From NCBI GenBank assembly GCA_963575745.1, contig CAUYUJ010015948.1, forward strand, positions 1,691,630-1,755,629: a stretch of 64,000 bases of DNA, in the 5' to 3' direction. The notes below the pieces were generated by a model. It had not been told where the DNA came from, did not search any database, and saw only the letters and a list, made by a program, of their open reading frames with translations. Source of the DNA: Prorocentrum cordatum (Eukaryota > Sar > Dinophyceae > Prorocentrales > Prorocentraceae). Shown one piece after another: positions 20,301 through 30,027 of the stretch. Position 1 is the first letter of the stretch. Every line of letters starts with the position of its first letter. The position numbers were made by a program, and so were the translations under genes.

Positions 20301-20949
20301 GAAAAGAGACAAAGGAGGAGAGAGGAGGAGGGAGGAGCGAGGAGGAAAGAGGGGAGGACGGAGGAGGCAAGAGACGAGAGAGAGAGCAGGAGGAGGAGAA
20401 GGAGGAGAAGGAGGAGGAGGAGAGGAGGAGGAGAGAAGGAGGGAGGAGGGAGGAAAGAGGAGGCAGGAAGGAGGAGAAAGGAAAGGAGGCAAGAGGCAGC
20501 ACAGTGGTGGAAAGGAGGATGCTGAAGGAGAGGAGGAAGAAAATCGTCGGCTCAGAAGGGGAGGAGAAGGGGGAAGAACTTTTCCTGCCGCGCGCCTGAT
20601 CGCGCGGGCGCGGCTCGGTGACCGCATCGGGGGAGCGAAAGCGGGAGGCGGGTGACGGAAACGGGAACGGGCGCGCGGGCGGGCGGGCGGGCGCGCGGGC
20701 TGGCGGGCGAGCGTGCGTGCGGGCGGGCGGGCGGGGGCGCGGGCGGGCGCGCGAGCGGGCGCGCGCGTTGGCGGACGGGCGGACGTGCGAGCGGGCGGGC
20801 AAAACCCAGGCGGGTGCGTGCGGGCGGACAAGAATCCGCTCAAGTTTTGGGGCCGTTTGTTAGATTTCTGTCGTTGAGCCTGTTTGTGGCTACGGCCCGC
20901 TGTGGCCTGAAAAAACTCACCGTTCCTTTTTTTATGCGTTCCTGATAGT
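20301..20949. repeat. Composite block B copy 2: (GGA)n, bridge, (GGGC)n
   Basis: 20301-20540 GGAGGA purine DNA; 20545-20660 bridge (TCGTCGGCTCAGAAG, TTTCCTGCCGCGCGCCTGATCG) homologous to 18533-18655; 20665-20830 (GGGC)n. The last 120 bases are single-copy-like and include TTGAGCC and TGGCTACGG separated by six bases (20874-20895), reminiscent of a degenerate minus-strand spliced leader. Confidence 0.75.
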
Positions 20950-22490
20950 AACACAAGGACTGTGTCCACTCAAGGCTCGGGCGGCTGGGTCCGCATGGCG
21001 CCATTACAACCATGCCCGCGCATCGCTGGCAGTTTCGTGGTGCCTTGGGAGCCTCGAAAAAATCTAAAAGGATGTTTTAGCATGGCGCCGCCGCACTCTC
21101 CTCGGGACATCCAGTTTGTGTTTCGCCCACTTGTGCTTCATCCGATTTGGTTTCGCCTGTTTATGTTTCTTCCGCTTGTGTTTCGCCCGCTTATGAACCG
21201 GGCGCATTATAACATAATGGTTTACACGGATGTATTTCAACCGACCGATTTAAGCCCGGACTGATTCAAACCGGGCGAATCAAAACCGGATAATTCTAAC
21301 CAGGCTAACCATCACAATCGGAAAAAATCAAGCAGGGCGATTCAAAAACGGATGAATCTACACTGGGCGAATTTAAACGTGATGAAATCCATCCGGGCGA
21401 ATAAGAACCACATGAATATAAACCGGGCAATTTAAAACCGGACGTACTCCCGAGGGTGACTTGACACGGCGAACGAACATCAAGATAACCAAAACCGCGT
21501 GAAACTAAACCGGGCGAGTAAAAAACAAGATGAATCCCACCAGCCGTCTGGGCGTAGGTGGTCTAGAACAGATCCTCTTCCACCCCTCCCTCTTCCCCCC
21601 TGGGGAGGGGTTTACCCCTCCCCCTACCCCTCCCCTGGACCTGGACGGGGCGGGCCGCGAGGTGTCGGACGGGTCTTTGGGCCCCAAGATAGGAAGCCAA
21701 AATCATCGATTTTACCAGGGTTTGGGCCGATTTTGGAGGCTCCCGAGGGGGGAGGCTAATTGAACCCCTCCTTTTGTTTGATCGATCACCTCCAAGATGG
21801 CCCCAAGAGCGCTCCCAAGGCTCCCAAGGGCGCCCCAAGAGGGCCTCAAGAGGCGCCCAGGAGGCCCCAAGAGGCGACCAGGAGGCCCCAAGAGGCCTCC
21901 AAGAGTCCCCCAAAATACCCCCAAGAGGCCCCCAAGAGGCCCCAAGAGGCTCCCACGAGGCACCCAAGACGGTCCAAGAAGCTCCCGGGACCGCCAAGGG
22001 GCCCCCAAGACGCCCCAAGAGACCTCAAATAATATCCCAAGAGACATCCCAAGAGACTCCGCGAGGCATTCAAGAGGCCTTTGACTCTTCTGATCGCCCT
22101 TATCCTCCTCCTCCTCCCCCTCATCATCACCATCATCATCATCATCATCATCATCACCATTACCATCACCATCACCATCGTCAAGACCACCACCATCATC
22201 GTCATCATCAGCATCATCAACATCAACATCAGCATCATCATCCGCCTATTCCTCCTCCTCCTCCTCCTCCTCATTCCTCCCTCCCCACCCTCATCCTCCT
22301 CCTCCTCCTCCTCCTCCTCCTCCTCCTCCTCCTCCTCCTCTTCCGCCTCCGAGACGTCCTCCATCCCCCCCCCCCTTGGGGTACGACGGCCTCCCCAGCC
22401 CCTCGTTCCTCTGTATGCTGCCCCGCTTCCATGATCACCTCTACTCGCCTGGGCGTTGTTTCTGGATGGGCTGATGGGGATACTTATATA
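20950..22490. repeat. Composite repeat block A, copy 2
   Basis: Same module order as 12405-13668: (i) 21114-21190 TTTCGCCCGCTT units, flipping at about 21190 into GGGCGAATTTAAACC/GGATGAAT units up to 21530; (ii) 21533-21690 with GTCTGGGCGTAGGTGGTCT and CTCCCCTGGACCTGGACG; (iii) 21780-22075 CCAAGA/GGCC minisatellite opening with AAGATGGCCCCAAGAGCG; (iv) 22095-22345 (ATC)n/(TCC)n; (v) 22365-22490 CCCCTTGGGG, TGATCACCTC, GGATACTTATATA. Here the reversed half of module (i) is kept, which copy 1 lacks. Confidence 0.8.
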
Positions 22491-22739
22491 TATATATATA
22501 CTAGAACCACGCGCGCGCTGCGCGCGCGCTTTGGTTCGCCCATGTCGTCCAGCCCGCCCATCTGAACCAAGAAAGCCGGTTTCTGCTGAGACATCCTCAC
22601 GATTCGCTCTTAAACTTAAGCTGGCCACGGCGTGCAGGTGACGCAGGCGGTGTGCTGCCCGCGCCGAGGCGAGAGCGCCGTTTGGACGGACTTTCGGCCA
22701 TTGTACGGCGGTTCGGCCCGCATAGTACGCTATGTTATC
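22491..22739. other. (TA)n, GC hairpin, short unique DNA
   Basis: 22483-22500 is (TA)n. 22510-22530 is GCGCGCGCTGCGCGCGCGC, a strong hairpin. The rest up to 22739 is unassigned. Confidence 0.6.
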
Positions 22740-22995
22740 AATGCGAGGCTAAGCTATGCGGTGTGCTGCGATGCGATACTATGCTGTGCGATGCGATGCT
22801 ATGCTATGCTATGCTACGCCATACTGTGCCATGCGATGATATGCTAGTATATGCGACGCGATGCGATGCGATGCTATGACATGCTATGCGATGATATGCT
22901 ATGCTATGCTATGCTACGCGATGCTCGTCTATGCTGTGTTGTGCGATGCTATGCGGTGCTATGCTATGCTCTGCTGTGCGATGCAATGCTATGTT
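22740..22995. repeat. Pentanucleotide (ATGCT/ATGCG)n satellite
   Basis: About 50 units of ATGCT/ATGCG with TGTGC and TACGC variants. In register it codes MLCYA-type repeats; the frames are open only because TATGC lacks stops in one direction. Confidence 0.85.
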
Positions 22996-23194
22996 GTAGC
23001 TCCAGTTGGTTCCCCTTCCTCACCCCCACCACCACACGCACAACCTCGTTATCACCCGACGGGTGGTCGTACATGTAGGTATACGCTGGCAGGATCTCGC
23101 GGCCAGAGATACAACCGCCTCGCGCACACTTGCCTGGAGCGGGGAGGGATGGGGAGGAATCTGGGAGGAGCGGGGAGGGGTGCAGAGTGAGGTG

Positions 23195-24260
23195 TCTTGT
23201 GGGCCTCTTGGACTGTCTTAGCGCGCTCTGGGATCCACAGGCGCCTACGGAGGTCGTCTTGGAGGGCTCTGTGGGACGTTTTGGGGCGATCCTGGGAGCT
23301 TCTTGGACCGTCTTGGAGGCCTTGTTGGGATGTCTTGCGGCGCTCTTGGGGTTCTGTGAGGCCGTCGTGGACGCTATTCATACAAAGCGCATATGCCCAA
23401 AATAGACGCTTCCCAAAGGAATTAGAGCGATGTGTGTTCCTTGCGGCCCTCATAAGTGTCCTCTTGAAGCCCTCTTCAAGCGCTTGGGGGGCCTCTCGGG
23501 CCGTCTTGAAGCCATCATGGGCGTCTTGACGAACTCTTGGACCGTCTCGGAAGCCTCCTGGACCGTCTGGGGAGCGCCTTCGGGCCCTCCGAAAGCCCCC
23601 CGAAGGACCCCGAGGGACACAGTGGGCACCGCGGGGGGAGGGGGGAGTTTGGGAAAAGTGGGCAGCCTCGGGCCCCAGGGGTCTGGTCGCGGGGTCCGCA
23701 TGGTGATGGGCAACTATGATGAGCGCTTGCGCGCTGCAGTCAGATCCACCTTGAGCCAAAATGGCTACGGATGCTCGTGGGGCGTCTTTGGGGGCTCCTG
23801 TGGGGCCTCGTGGAGCCTCTAGGAGGCCTCTAGGGGGCCTCTTGGGCTCTCTTGGGGCCTCTTGGGGCCTCCTGGAGGCCTACTGGGGCGGAAGGCTCGA
23901 ATTGTCGGTTCGTGTTCCCCCTCTTGAGCCCCTCTTGGGGCCCTCTTGAGGCGATCTTGGGCGCCTCTAGGGCCGCCTTGGGGCACTTTTTGGGCCATCT
24001 TGGGGGCTCTCTCTATTGCGCCGTCGCGGCGCCCTCTTTGGGTGCCTCTTGGGCCGTCTTGAGCTGGTTTCTGGGGCCTCATGGGCTGTCTTGAACCGTT
24101 GGAAGCACAAAACAGCGAGAACACGAACAACCTTCAAAAACCATTGAGGAAACCTACTTGCTTCGCCTCCTGAGTTCCTCGTGGGGGCACTTTTGAGGGC
24201 ATCTTGGCCATCTTGAAGCTCTCTTGGGCTGTCTCGGACCACCGTGGGGCAGGGCACCTC
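23195..24260. repeat. GGCC/TCTTGG minisatellite (reverse of CCAAGA family)
   Basis: Degenerate units such as GGGCCGTCTTGGAGGCC, about 10-20 bp, in the TTGG orientation. Interrupted by ~75-bp AT-richer spacers (23370-23440 and 24085-24165; the latter has CCGTTGGAAGCACAAAACAGCGAG), as in the 27.8-29.1 kb array. A single spliced-leader sequence is embedded at 23750. A run of G at 23632-23650 adjoins it. Confidence 0.75.
23750..23771 (-). other. Dinoflagellate spliced-leader sequence, exact 22-nt match
   Basis: The minus strand reads TCCGTAGCCATTTTGG then CTCAAG, which matches the trans-spliced leader at the 5' end of dinoflagellate mRNAs (first base D = T). The next bases are GTGGAT, so AAG is followed by GT, as at the donor site of an SL RNA gene. 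Two readings remain: a solitary SL RNA gene, whose exon is followed by a short intron, or the relic leader of a retroposed mRNA. It stands alone in minisatellite DNA with no obvious ORF downstream. The sequence match is certain; the status as a gene is not. Confidence 0.85.
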
Positions 24261-24494
24261 CGAGGTCAGAGTTTCGAGGATGTCTCAGGCGAAGTCGCCC
24301 CCTGATATCTGGCCTGTAGCAGGCCAGCGAGCAGTGAAACGAAGATAGGAGGGCAGGCGCGAAAGCCACGGGGCGATTTCCCACAGGAGGGGAGGATCCC
24401 CTGTGGCTCACCGCCTGCCCCCCTAAGCCCACGACCAGAGAAGAATGAGGTCAGGGCGAGACGCGCCACACGCGGAGGACGCATGCTGCATCTC
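24261..24494. other. Short unassigned stretch
   Basis: Single-copy-like DNA between the minisatellite and the ORF ending at 24495. Nothing recognised. Confidence 0.4.
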
Positions 24495-24866
24495 CTAGTC
24501 TGAGTCGTCAGACTGTAGTGCAGCGACGGCGACGAGCGAGGCCTCGTCCTCTTCAAGGACGGAGGCAGCTCGGTCTCGGCCGAACGCTCCAGCCGACGAG
24601 GCTGGCTCAGATGCTTGCTGCACGGCCTGCTGGGAGGGACTCTCACCAGGCAAGCCAAACAATGAACAGGCTGCTTCCTCTTCCGCATCGCGCGGTCCAA
24701 GAGGGAGAGATGTTGGGGCAGCAGCTTCGACGGTACACGACGACTCGGACGAAGGGTCGACGACTCGATCATGCTGCTGCCCCTGTGGTTGTGCTGACGG
24801 TGGAGGATCGACCTCCAGCTCCACGCCAGCTGGGACTGATATCCCCCAGGAGGAAGAGGAGGACAT
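24495..24866 (-). CDS. Hypothetical acidic 123-aa protein
   Basis: ATG at 24866, stop TAG at 24495. Starts MSSSSSWGISVPAG; is rich in Ser, Ala, Glu and Gln; ends LEEDEASLVAVAALQSDDSD. No known domain. It lies downstream of the Helitron-like module on the same strand and may be the tail of that element's protein or an unrelated ORF. GC-rich DNA makes chance ORFs of this size common, so confidence is low. Confidence 0.3.
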   Translation of the reverse strand: MSSSSSWGISVPAGVELEVDPPPSAQPQGQQHDRVVDPSSESSCTVEAAAPTSLPLGPRDAEEEAACSLFGLPGESPSQQAVQQASEPASSAGAFGRDRAASVLEEDEASLVAVAALQSDDSD

Positions 24867-25017
24867 GGATGAGGTGCTTTTTCGAACGGCCGAAACGGTC
24901 CTCCCGGTCCCCTCTACCTCCTACTCCTTCTGGCTCTACCCTCGGCTCGGATTGCGCTGGACGCCTGCCCGACGTTCACTCCTCCTCCTCCTTCTCCTCC
25001 TCCTCATCCTCCCTCCT

Positions 25018-25112
25018 CCTTCCCGGGTGCCCGGGGGATGCCCGGATGCCCCGGTGCCGGGGTGCCTGCAGTGCCCGGGTGCCCGGGTGCCCCGGTGCCC
25101 GGGTGCCCGACA
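25018..25112. repeat. (GGTGCCCG)n minisatellite
   Basis: Seven or more GTGCCCGG / GCCCGGGTGCCC units in a row, preceded by (TCC)n at 24975-25020 and followed by a duplicated GTCTTCCGTGCGG at 25118/25131. It interrupts the coding sequence downstream of the Helitron-like motif. Confidence 0.8.
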
Positions 25113-25124
25113 GGGGGTCTTCCG

Positions 25125-25398
25125 TGCGGGTCTTCCGTGCGGCGACATTGCTCTCGCTGTTGAAGGATGCGAATCCAAGGGCGCAGTTGTACGACCGAAT
25201 GTGCTGCATGAAGTGGTCGTGGGAAGGACCCGGACGAAGGAGCTGAGCCATTTCGGCCGGAGCGGGAGGCAGTAGGGGGATGCCAGCCAGGGCTCCGTAC
25301 CTGCAGCACGCGCCGAAGTCCTTTCTGCGTGCTGCCGGGCAGCGCGCGCGTTCGGCGAAAAAGTGCAGAGCCCCGCACGTTGCGCAGGCTCCTTGAAA
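25125..25398 (-). pseudogene. Helitron helicase-like N-terminal segment
   Basis: The minus frame reads CATCGALHFFAERAR, DFGACCRYGALAGIPLLPPAP and, after a short gap, HFMQHIRSYNCALGFASFNS. This is the characteristic line found just before the helicase-like domain in Helitron proteins: CxxCGAL-x-ER, then xCC-x-G-x-LPxLPPxP, then F-x-x-IR-x-YN-x-x-x-A-F-x-S. Cys pairs probably bind zinc. The segment is in frame for ~90 residues, then runs into a microsatellite; upstream the frame changes to the Cys-rich ORF. Known role of the family: rolling-circle DNA transposition. This copy lacks catalytic domains here. Confidence 0.65.
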
Positions 25399-25759
25399 GT
25401 GGCTGGTCGGAGAGAGCGACGCTTTCGGAACGCGTTTGCTGCACCATTCGTCTGTCGACCACCAGCCGGCGCGGTGGCCGGTGCGTACGCCAAGAGAAGT
25501 CCCAGGCCCCAGGCACGGGTTCTGCGAACCAGTTCCGATGCGCTGCGCAGGCGGGCGGACAGCTGGACGAGTTCGGAAGTGCTGCGCGGGTGGACTTGAG
25601 GCGACGCCACGGCACGGAACATTTCGGCGAGTCACGTGCTCGGAGGTACATGCGGACGGCTGCCGCCACCTGCTTGCAAAGTGCTTGCAACGGATCGCTA
25701 CGTGGACGGGCGTGTGGGACACCAGAAGACCCCGACGTCGGAGGATGATGGGGCCCGGC

Positions 25760-27144
25760 GGCGGCGGTGGCTACCGCGGCATGTCGGACGTGGTCGGGGC
25801 AGTATCCGGTGGCGTACATTGCTTTCGTCAACTTTCTGTCGCACAGTGGGAAGGAACATGTGGGTTTAAAGCAACGTTCGCACATGCCGTTGTTGCGCAG
25901 CACAGCGCGTCGCACGCCATGGCGGGCGGGGGCGCGGCAGCCGGCCTTTCCGGGCCCCTGGCAAGGGGGCCCCGGGAGGCAACAGTGCCTACATTTCACC
26001 ACGGTGCCGAGAGGGCCCACGAGAAAAGCGCACCCAATGGCACGATTGCTACATGGCTTCCCTTTTTCCGAATGCACGCGATGCAGAGGGCGTCGGACGA
26101 TGTTCCGTTGAGCTACACCGTTGCACCCAGACGAACTACAAGGGCGTTCGGCTTGCTCGTAGGATCGTTTGGAGAGGGATAGTAGTGGTTGTGGTGTGGA
26201 CAACCCGCACGTTCGGCACAGGCCTGCTGAACCAGGGGTGGACGGCCGTCGCACCTACGCGTCGAACGTGGGAAACAGGACGAAGTACACAACGCAAAGT
26301 GTCCTCTGGCGACTCGACTACGTTCGTGCACGGGGGCGTGCGGCAGAAGTGGAGCAGGGCGGGCGGTTGGCAGACGAGGCAATGCTGTCCGTGTTGTCGA
26401 GGGACGCGGAAGTTGCAGGTGGCCGTGGCGCAAGGAAAGACCCCGACGATGCACATGGGGCATTGCGCGCCCGTTCGAGATGTGCTTTCTTGCACCGCTG
26501 GCGCCCCGCACCTCGGAGTGCTACATCGCGAGGGCGTAGATGCAAGCGCCGTCGAAGACTGCGCTGGAGCGGCTAGAGAAGGGCTGGCGGCTGGGCTGGC
26601 TCCGCCACAGTGAGCGCACAGATCTGGAGTTCCGGGCGCTCCTCGGCGCGAGAAGCACACTGTGCACAGTCGACGTCCGGCTTGGCATGGGGCGCAAGTA
26701 CTGTGGGCTGTATCGCTCCGTTCCTCCTGGCAGCCAAGCGATGCGCAGGCGAATTGGCGAATTGCCGAATTGATGGTTCACGCATTGTGGAAGCCGGCCT
26801 GATGCATTTTTGACTTTTTGCCGGACGTGGGAAGGACACCCCAGCACCGCGAAGCGACAGGGCAGGGAGCCTTCAGAGCACGGAAAGCACGGGCCAGATG
26901 ATTCGTTGGTTGTCAGAAGGCGGCAGCCGACGCGGGCGTTCCTACACAAGTTCCACTCACGCGTGGTATTGTGGCATGGGTCGGGATAGTGCGTTGTGCA
27001 GAAAGTAGGCGTGACATGTGTTTTTGGCCGTCGGAAGGGTGGAGCTACAGGAGCCTCGCGCTGGGGGTGGGCACACCGTGCATCTGCCGAAAAGCACCGC
27101 TTGCAAAATCTCTGACGTTCTCGTTTGCTTGAAGTCCACTGCAA
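25760..27144 (-). pseudogene. Cys/His-rich zinc-binding repeat region
   Basis: Three minus frames carry repeated Cys patterns. 27144-26700: RFCKRCFSADARC, FCTTHYPDPC, NLCRNARVGCRLL, PCFPCSEGSLPC, QCVNHQF. 26660-26310: LCAHCGG, CSTPRCGAP, QCPMCIVGVFPCATATC, HCLVCQPP. 26254-25770: PCSNRAIGCAFLVG, KCRHCCLPGPPC, MCERCFKPTCSFPLC, GYCPDHVRHA. A unit of about 45-60 residues, C-N-R-A-x-G-C ... C-x-x-C ... C-x(4)-C ... C-x-x-H, seems repeated about three times. The frames are joined only across stops, so either introns or frameshifts separate them. Likely a zinc-dependent DNA- or RNA-binding region of the Helitron-like protein; family otherwise unrecognised. Confidence 0.5.
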
Positions 27145-27819
27145 AATTGATAGTTATGACACGTGTGGCGCGGCCTCTCAGTAACAGCTGAAGCCATGAC
27201 CACGAATGCGGAGGTGCAGGGGGCGGCGGCTCGACCCGCGATATGGATGGCAGACAGCAATGCCGTAAAAGTAAGCAGCATAATACTGACTGGTGACTGC
27301 GGAGGCAGCAGCATCATGTCTTCAGCCGATATGGGGTACAGGGTCGGTGGAGCAGGACGCGGAAGTGCAACTCGGAGACCTTGTTGGAAGCTCCGGGAAC
27401 AGCGTCGGCGCTGACCTGGGCCCCGTCATGGCTCCATGGATGGGCCAATGGTTGTGCACGGAAACGGAAAGAGCGCTGAAGGAACTTGCCCGAGACGGCT
27501 CATGGCACCCTTCGCTCTTGGGAGCGTAAATGTTAAGGGCTGGTTACGTCACTGCTCCCCGTCCTCCTCTCCTCCTCGTCCTCCTCCTCCTCATCATCAT
27601 CATCAGCCTCCTCCATGTCCTCCCCGCTCTCTTCAATCTGCCGCTCCTTCTCTTCATACACCTCGTTCTCGTCCTTCCTCACCTCTAGTCACTCCCCAGT
27701 CCTCCTCATCCTTCGCTCCCCTTCCATCCTTGTCATCAGCATCCCTCGCCACCATTACTTACGCCTCCTCATCATCGTAATGTATGGTGTGGCTCTCGCG
27801 TGGCCATCATTGGGCTGTC
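27145..27819. other. Unassigned, with CT-rich microsatellite
   Basis: 27145-27540 is single-copy-like; a plus frame ending at 27529 (APWMGQWLCTETERALKELA) could be a gene tail but has no support. 27555-27780 is CCT/TCC- and CAT-rich. Confidence 0.4.
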
Positions 27820-29110
27820 TTGGGGCCTCGCATGACCCTCTCGGGGTCAGTTTTTGGAGGCGTACTGGAAGTCTCTGGGGCGTCTTGGGAGGAGTTGTTG
27901 GGCCTCTTGGGAGCCTCCGGGGAGCCTTTTGGGGGGCGCTTGGGTGGCCTCGGGGGGCTTCTTGCGGCCTCGTGGGGCCCTCTTGGGGTCCGCTGGGCTC
28001 GCTTGGGCAATCTTGAGGCCATGTCGGGGCTCTCCTGGGGCCGTCTTGGGCGACTCCTGCGCCGTCCTGGGGCGCTCTTGGGCCGTCTTGGGACGCCTTC
28101 GGGGGCGTCTTGGGCCGTCTTGGCCCCGGCTTAAGTGTCTCTTGGGCCGTCCTGGGGCTCTCTTGGGGGCCTCTTGGGCCGTCTTGGAGCGTCGGAAAGC
28201 AAAAAAAGCAAGAACGCGAAAAACATCGAAAGAACCAATGACAAATCAGCGTTTGTGGCCTCTTGGGGTTCTCTTGGGAGGCCTCTTGGAGGCCGCTTGG
28301 GGCGTGTTGGTGGCCTGTGGGCTCGTCTGGAGGCCATGCTGGCGCGTGTTGGAGGCTCGCTGGCCTTTTAGGCAGTCGTCAGGCCATGTCGGGGCCCTCC
28401 TGGGGCTGTCTTGAGCGGCTCCTGGGTTGTCTTGGGGCTCACTTGGGCCATCTTGGGACGCCTTTGGGGGCCTCTTGGGCTGTCTTGGGGCCGGCTCAGG
28501 GGCCTCTGGGGCCGTCCTGGGGCTGTCTTGGGTGCCTCTTGGGCCGTCTGGCAGCGTCGGAAAACAGAAAAACCGAGAAGGCAAAACACATCGAAAAAAA
28601 ACAATGCAAAATCAACGTTTGCGGCCTCTTGGGGCTCCTTGGGAGGCCTCTTGGAGGCCGCTTGGGGCGTGTTGGTGGCTTCTGGCCTCGTTTGGAGGCC
28701 ATGCTGGCGCGTGTTGGAGGTCCGCTGGGCTCGCTTAGGCAGTCTTCAGGCCATGGCGGAGCCCTCCTGGAGCTGTCTTGGGCGGCTCCTGGGCCGTCCT
28801 GGGGGCCTTTTGGGCCGTCTCGGGACGCCTTTGGGGGCTTCTTGGGCCGTCTTGGGGCCGGCTTAGGGGCCTCTTGGGCCGTCCTGGGGCTCTCTTGGGG
28901 GCCTCTTGGGCCGTCTTGGAGCGTCGGAAAGCAGGAAAAGCGAGAAGACAAAACACATAGGAAAAAACAATGAAAAAACAACGTTTTTTGCCTCTTGGGG
29001 CTCTCTTGGGAGGCGTCTTGGAGGCCGCTTGGGGCGTGTTGGTGGCCGCTGGGCTCGTCTGGAAGCCATGCTGGCGCGTGTTGGAGCGCTCGCGGGCTGT
29101 CTTGGCTGGG
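27820..29110. repeat. Higher-order repeat, ~366 bp, TTGG orientation
   Basis: Each unit is a GGGCCGTCTTGG minisatellite plus a ~75-bp A-rich spacer beginning GTCGGAAA (28191, 28556, 28923; spacing 365 and 367 bp) and then GGCCTCTTGGGGCTC, TTGGGGCGTGTTGGTGG, CATGCTGGCGCGTGTTGGAG. A more diverged, spacer-less unit precedes it from 27820. Conservation of both spacer and minisatellite order shows unit-by-unit amplification. Confidence 0.85.
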
Positions 29111-29166
29111 CTGGAGCCCGCCCTGGCGGTCTCTGGAACCGAACGGGAACCTTTCCGAGCGGCCCC

Positions 29167-29290
29167 GGGGGCCCTGCACCCCCATGCGCCCCCGAGGTCC
29201 TTGGGCTCGGCCGGGGGACCTCGTCCCCCGGGGCCCTGCACCCCCATGCGCCCCCGAGGTCCTTGGGCTCGGCCGGGGGACCTCGTCCCC
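29167..29290. repeat. 62-bp tandem duplication
   Basis: Two essentially identical 62-bp copies (29167-29228, 29229-29290) containing CCCTGCACCCCCATGCGCC and TTGGGCTCGGCCGGGGGACC. Recent duplication. Confidence 0.9.
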
Positions 29291-30027
29291 AAGGAAATAT
29301 ATAAATAATAAAACACGGCCGCAGGCGAACGCGCCAGCGGCGGGCGAAGTAGATCGGGCCGCGACCGGCTTAAATTACCGACGGCTAACGCGCGCGACTA
29401 GGCGGCCGCGGCGGCGCCGGATGCAGCAAGCAGCAACTGCGGCGAGGGTGAGGCTGATCCCAGGGAGAGCAGAACCCAGGGCAGAGCTGCAAGGCGACCC
29501 AGGGAAACCCAGGGAGCACCAAATTAGCCAAACCAGACACGCGCTGCCAAAATGGCGCGAAATCAGAAGAGGCGCCAGCCGAAGCGTCGCACACCGACAG
29601 ATCAAGTAATGACCGCTCAAAGGTAGGTAAACCTGCGTCCCAGGAGCAATCAGGTGCACCGTGGTCCATGCATAGCATAGCAAGACCTGTGAATACATAG
29701 CAATGCAACCGAGCAGGGTGGACCACGCCCAATGCCAAAGATGTACCCAGGGTGCTCGTGCGCAGCCAATGGCGAATGACACCGGGACAATGAAGGCGGC
29801 GCCAGCGGATGCGACGCACGACCAACAGTCATCCGAAGTGCGCCACCTGTGACACCTGTGGACCTGTTGGCAACGCCAGGAGCCAAGTAGGATAGATCAC
29901 ACCCGACCCTGTCGCGACCGTACAGAACCTAAGCTGCATAAGGCTGCCCGCTGGAAGGCCGGGTCACGGCCACGCCCAGGAGAAGCCAGAGTGAAAGGGT
30001 GAAACAAGGGCGGGCGCGCCCGCGGCT
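29291..30027. other. Unassigned; 3' flank of the repeat-protein gene
   Basis: Starts with AAATATATAAATAATAAAAC, then CCGCAGGCGAACGCGCCAGC as at 13669. The remainder is single-copy-like. It lies downstream of the stop codon of the minus-strand gene ending at 30028 and may be its 3' flank. No other gene recognised. Confidence 0.45.

Larger units (their letters stand above)
25004..27144 (-). mobile_element. Helitron-like element remnant with Cys-rich upstream region
   Basis: On the minus strand, Cys/His-rich modules (27144 to about 25760) precede a segment typical of the start of Helitron helicase proteins (25398-25125). The frame changes several times and a minisatellite (25018-25112) cuts the 3' side; no Rep HUH motif or helicase Walker boxes were found in the window. 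So this is a 5' fragment. Neither Helitron end (TC...CTRR with hairpin) could be placed. The composition is less repetitive than on either side. Confidence 0.6.

Noticed and set aside
21774-22565. Long ORFs in the CCAAGA/GGCC and (ATC)n regions, also at 51.7-54.8 kb and 27.8-29.3 kb
   Set aside because: They follow the minisatellite; translations are low-complexity GASWAVLG or PKRPQEAP strings in all frames.
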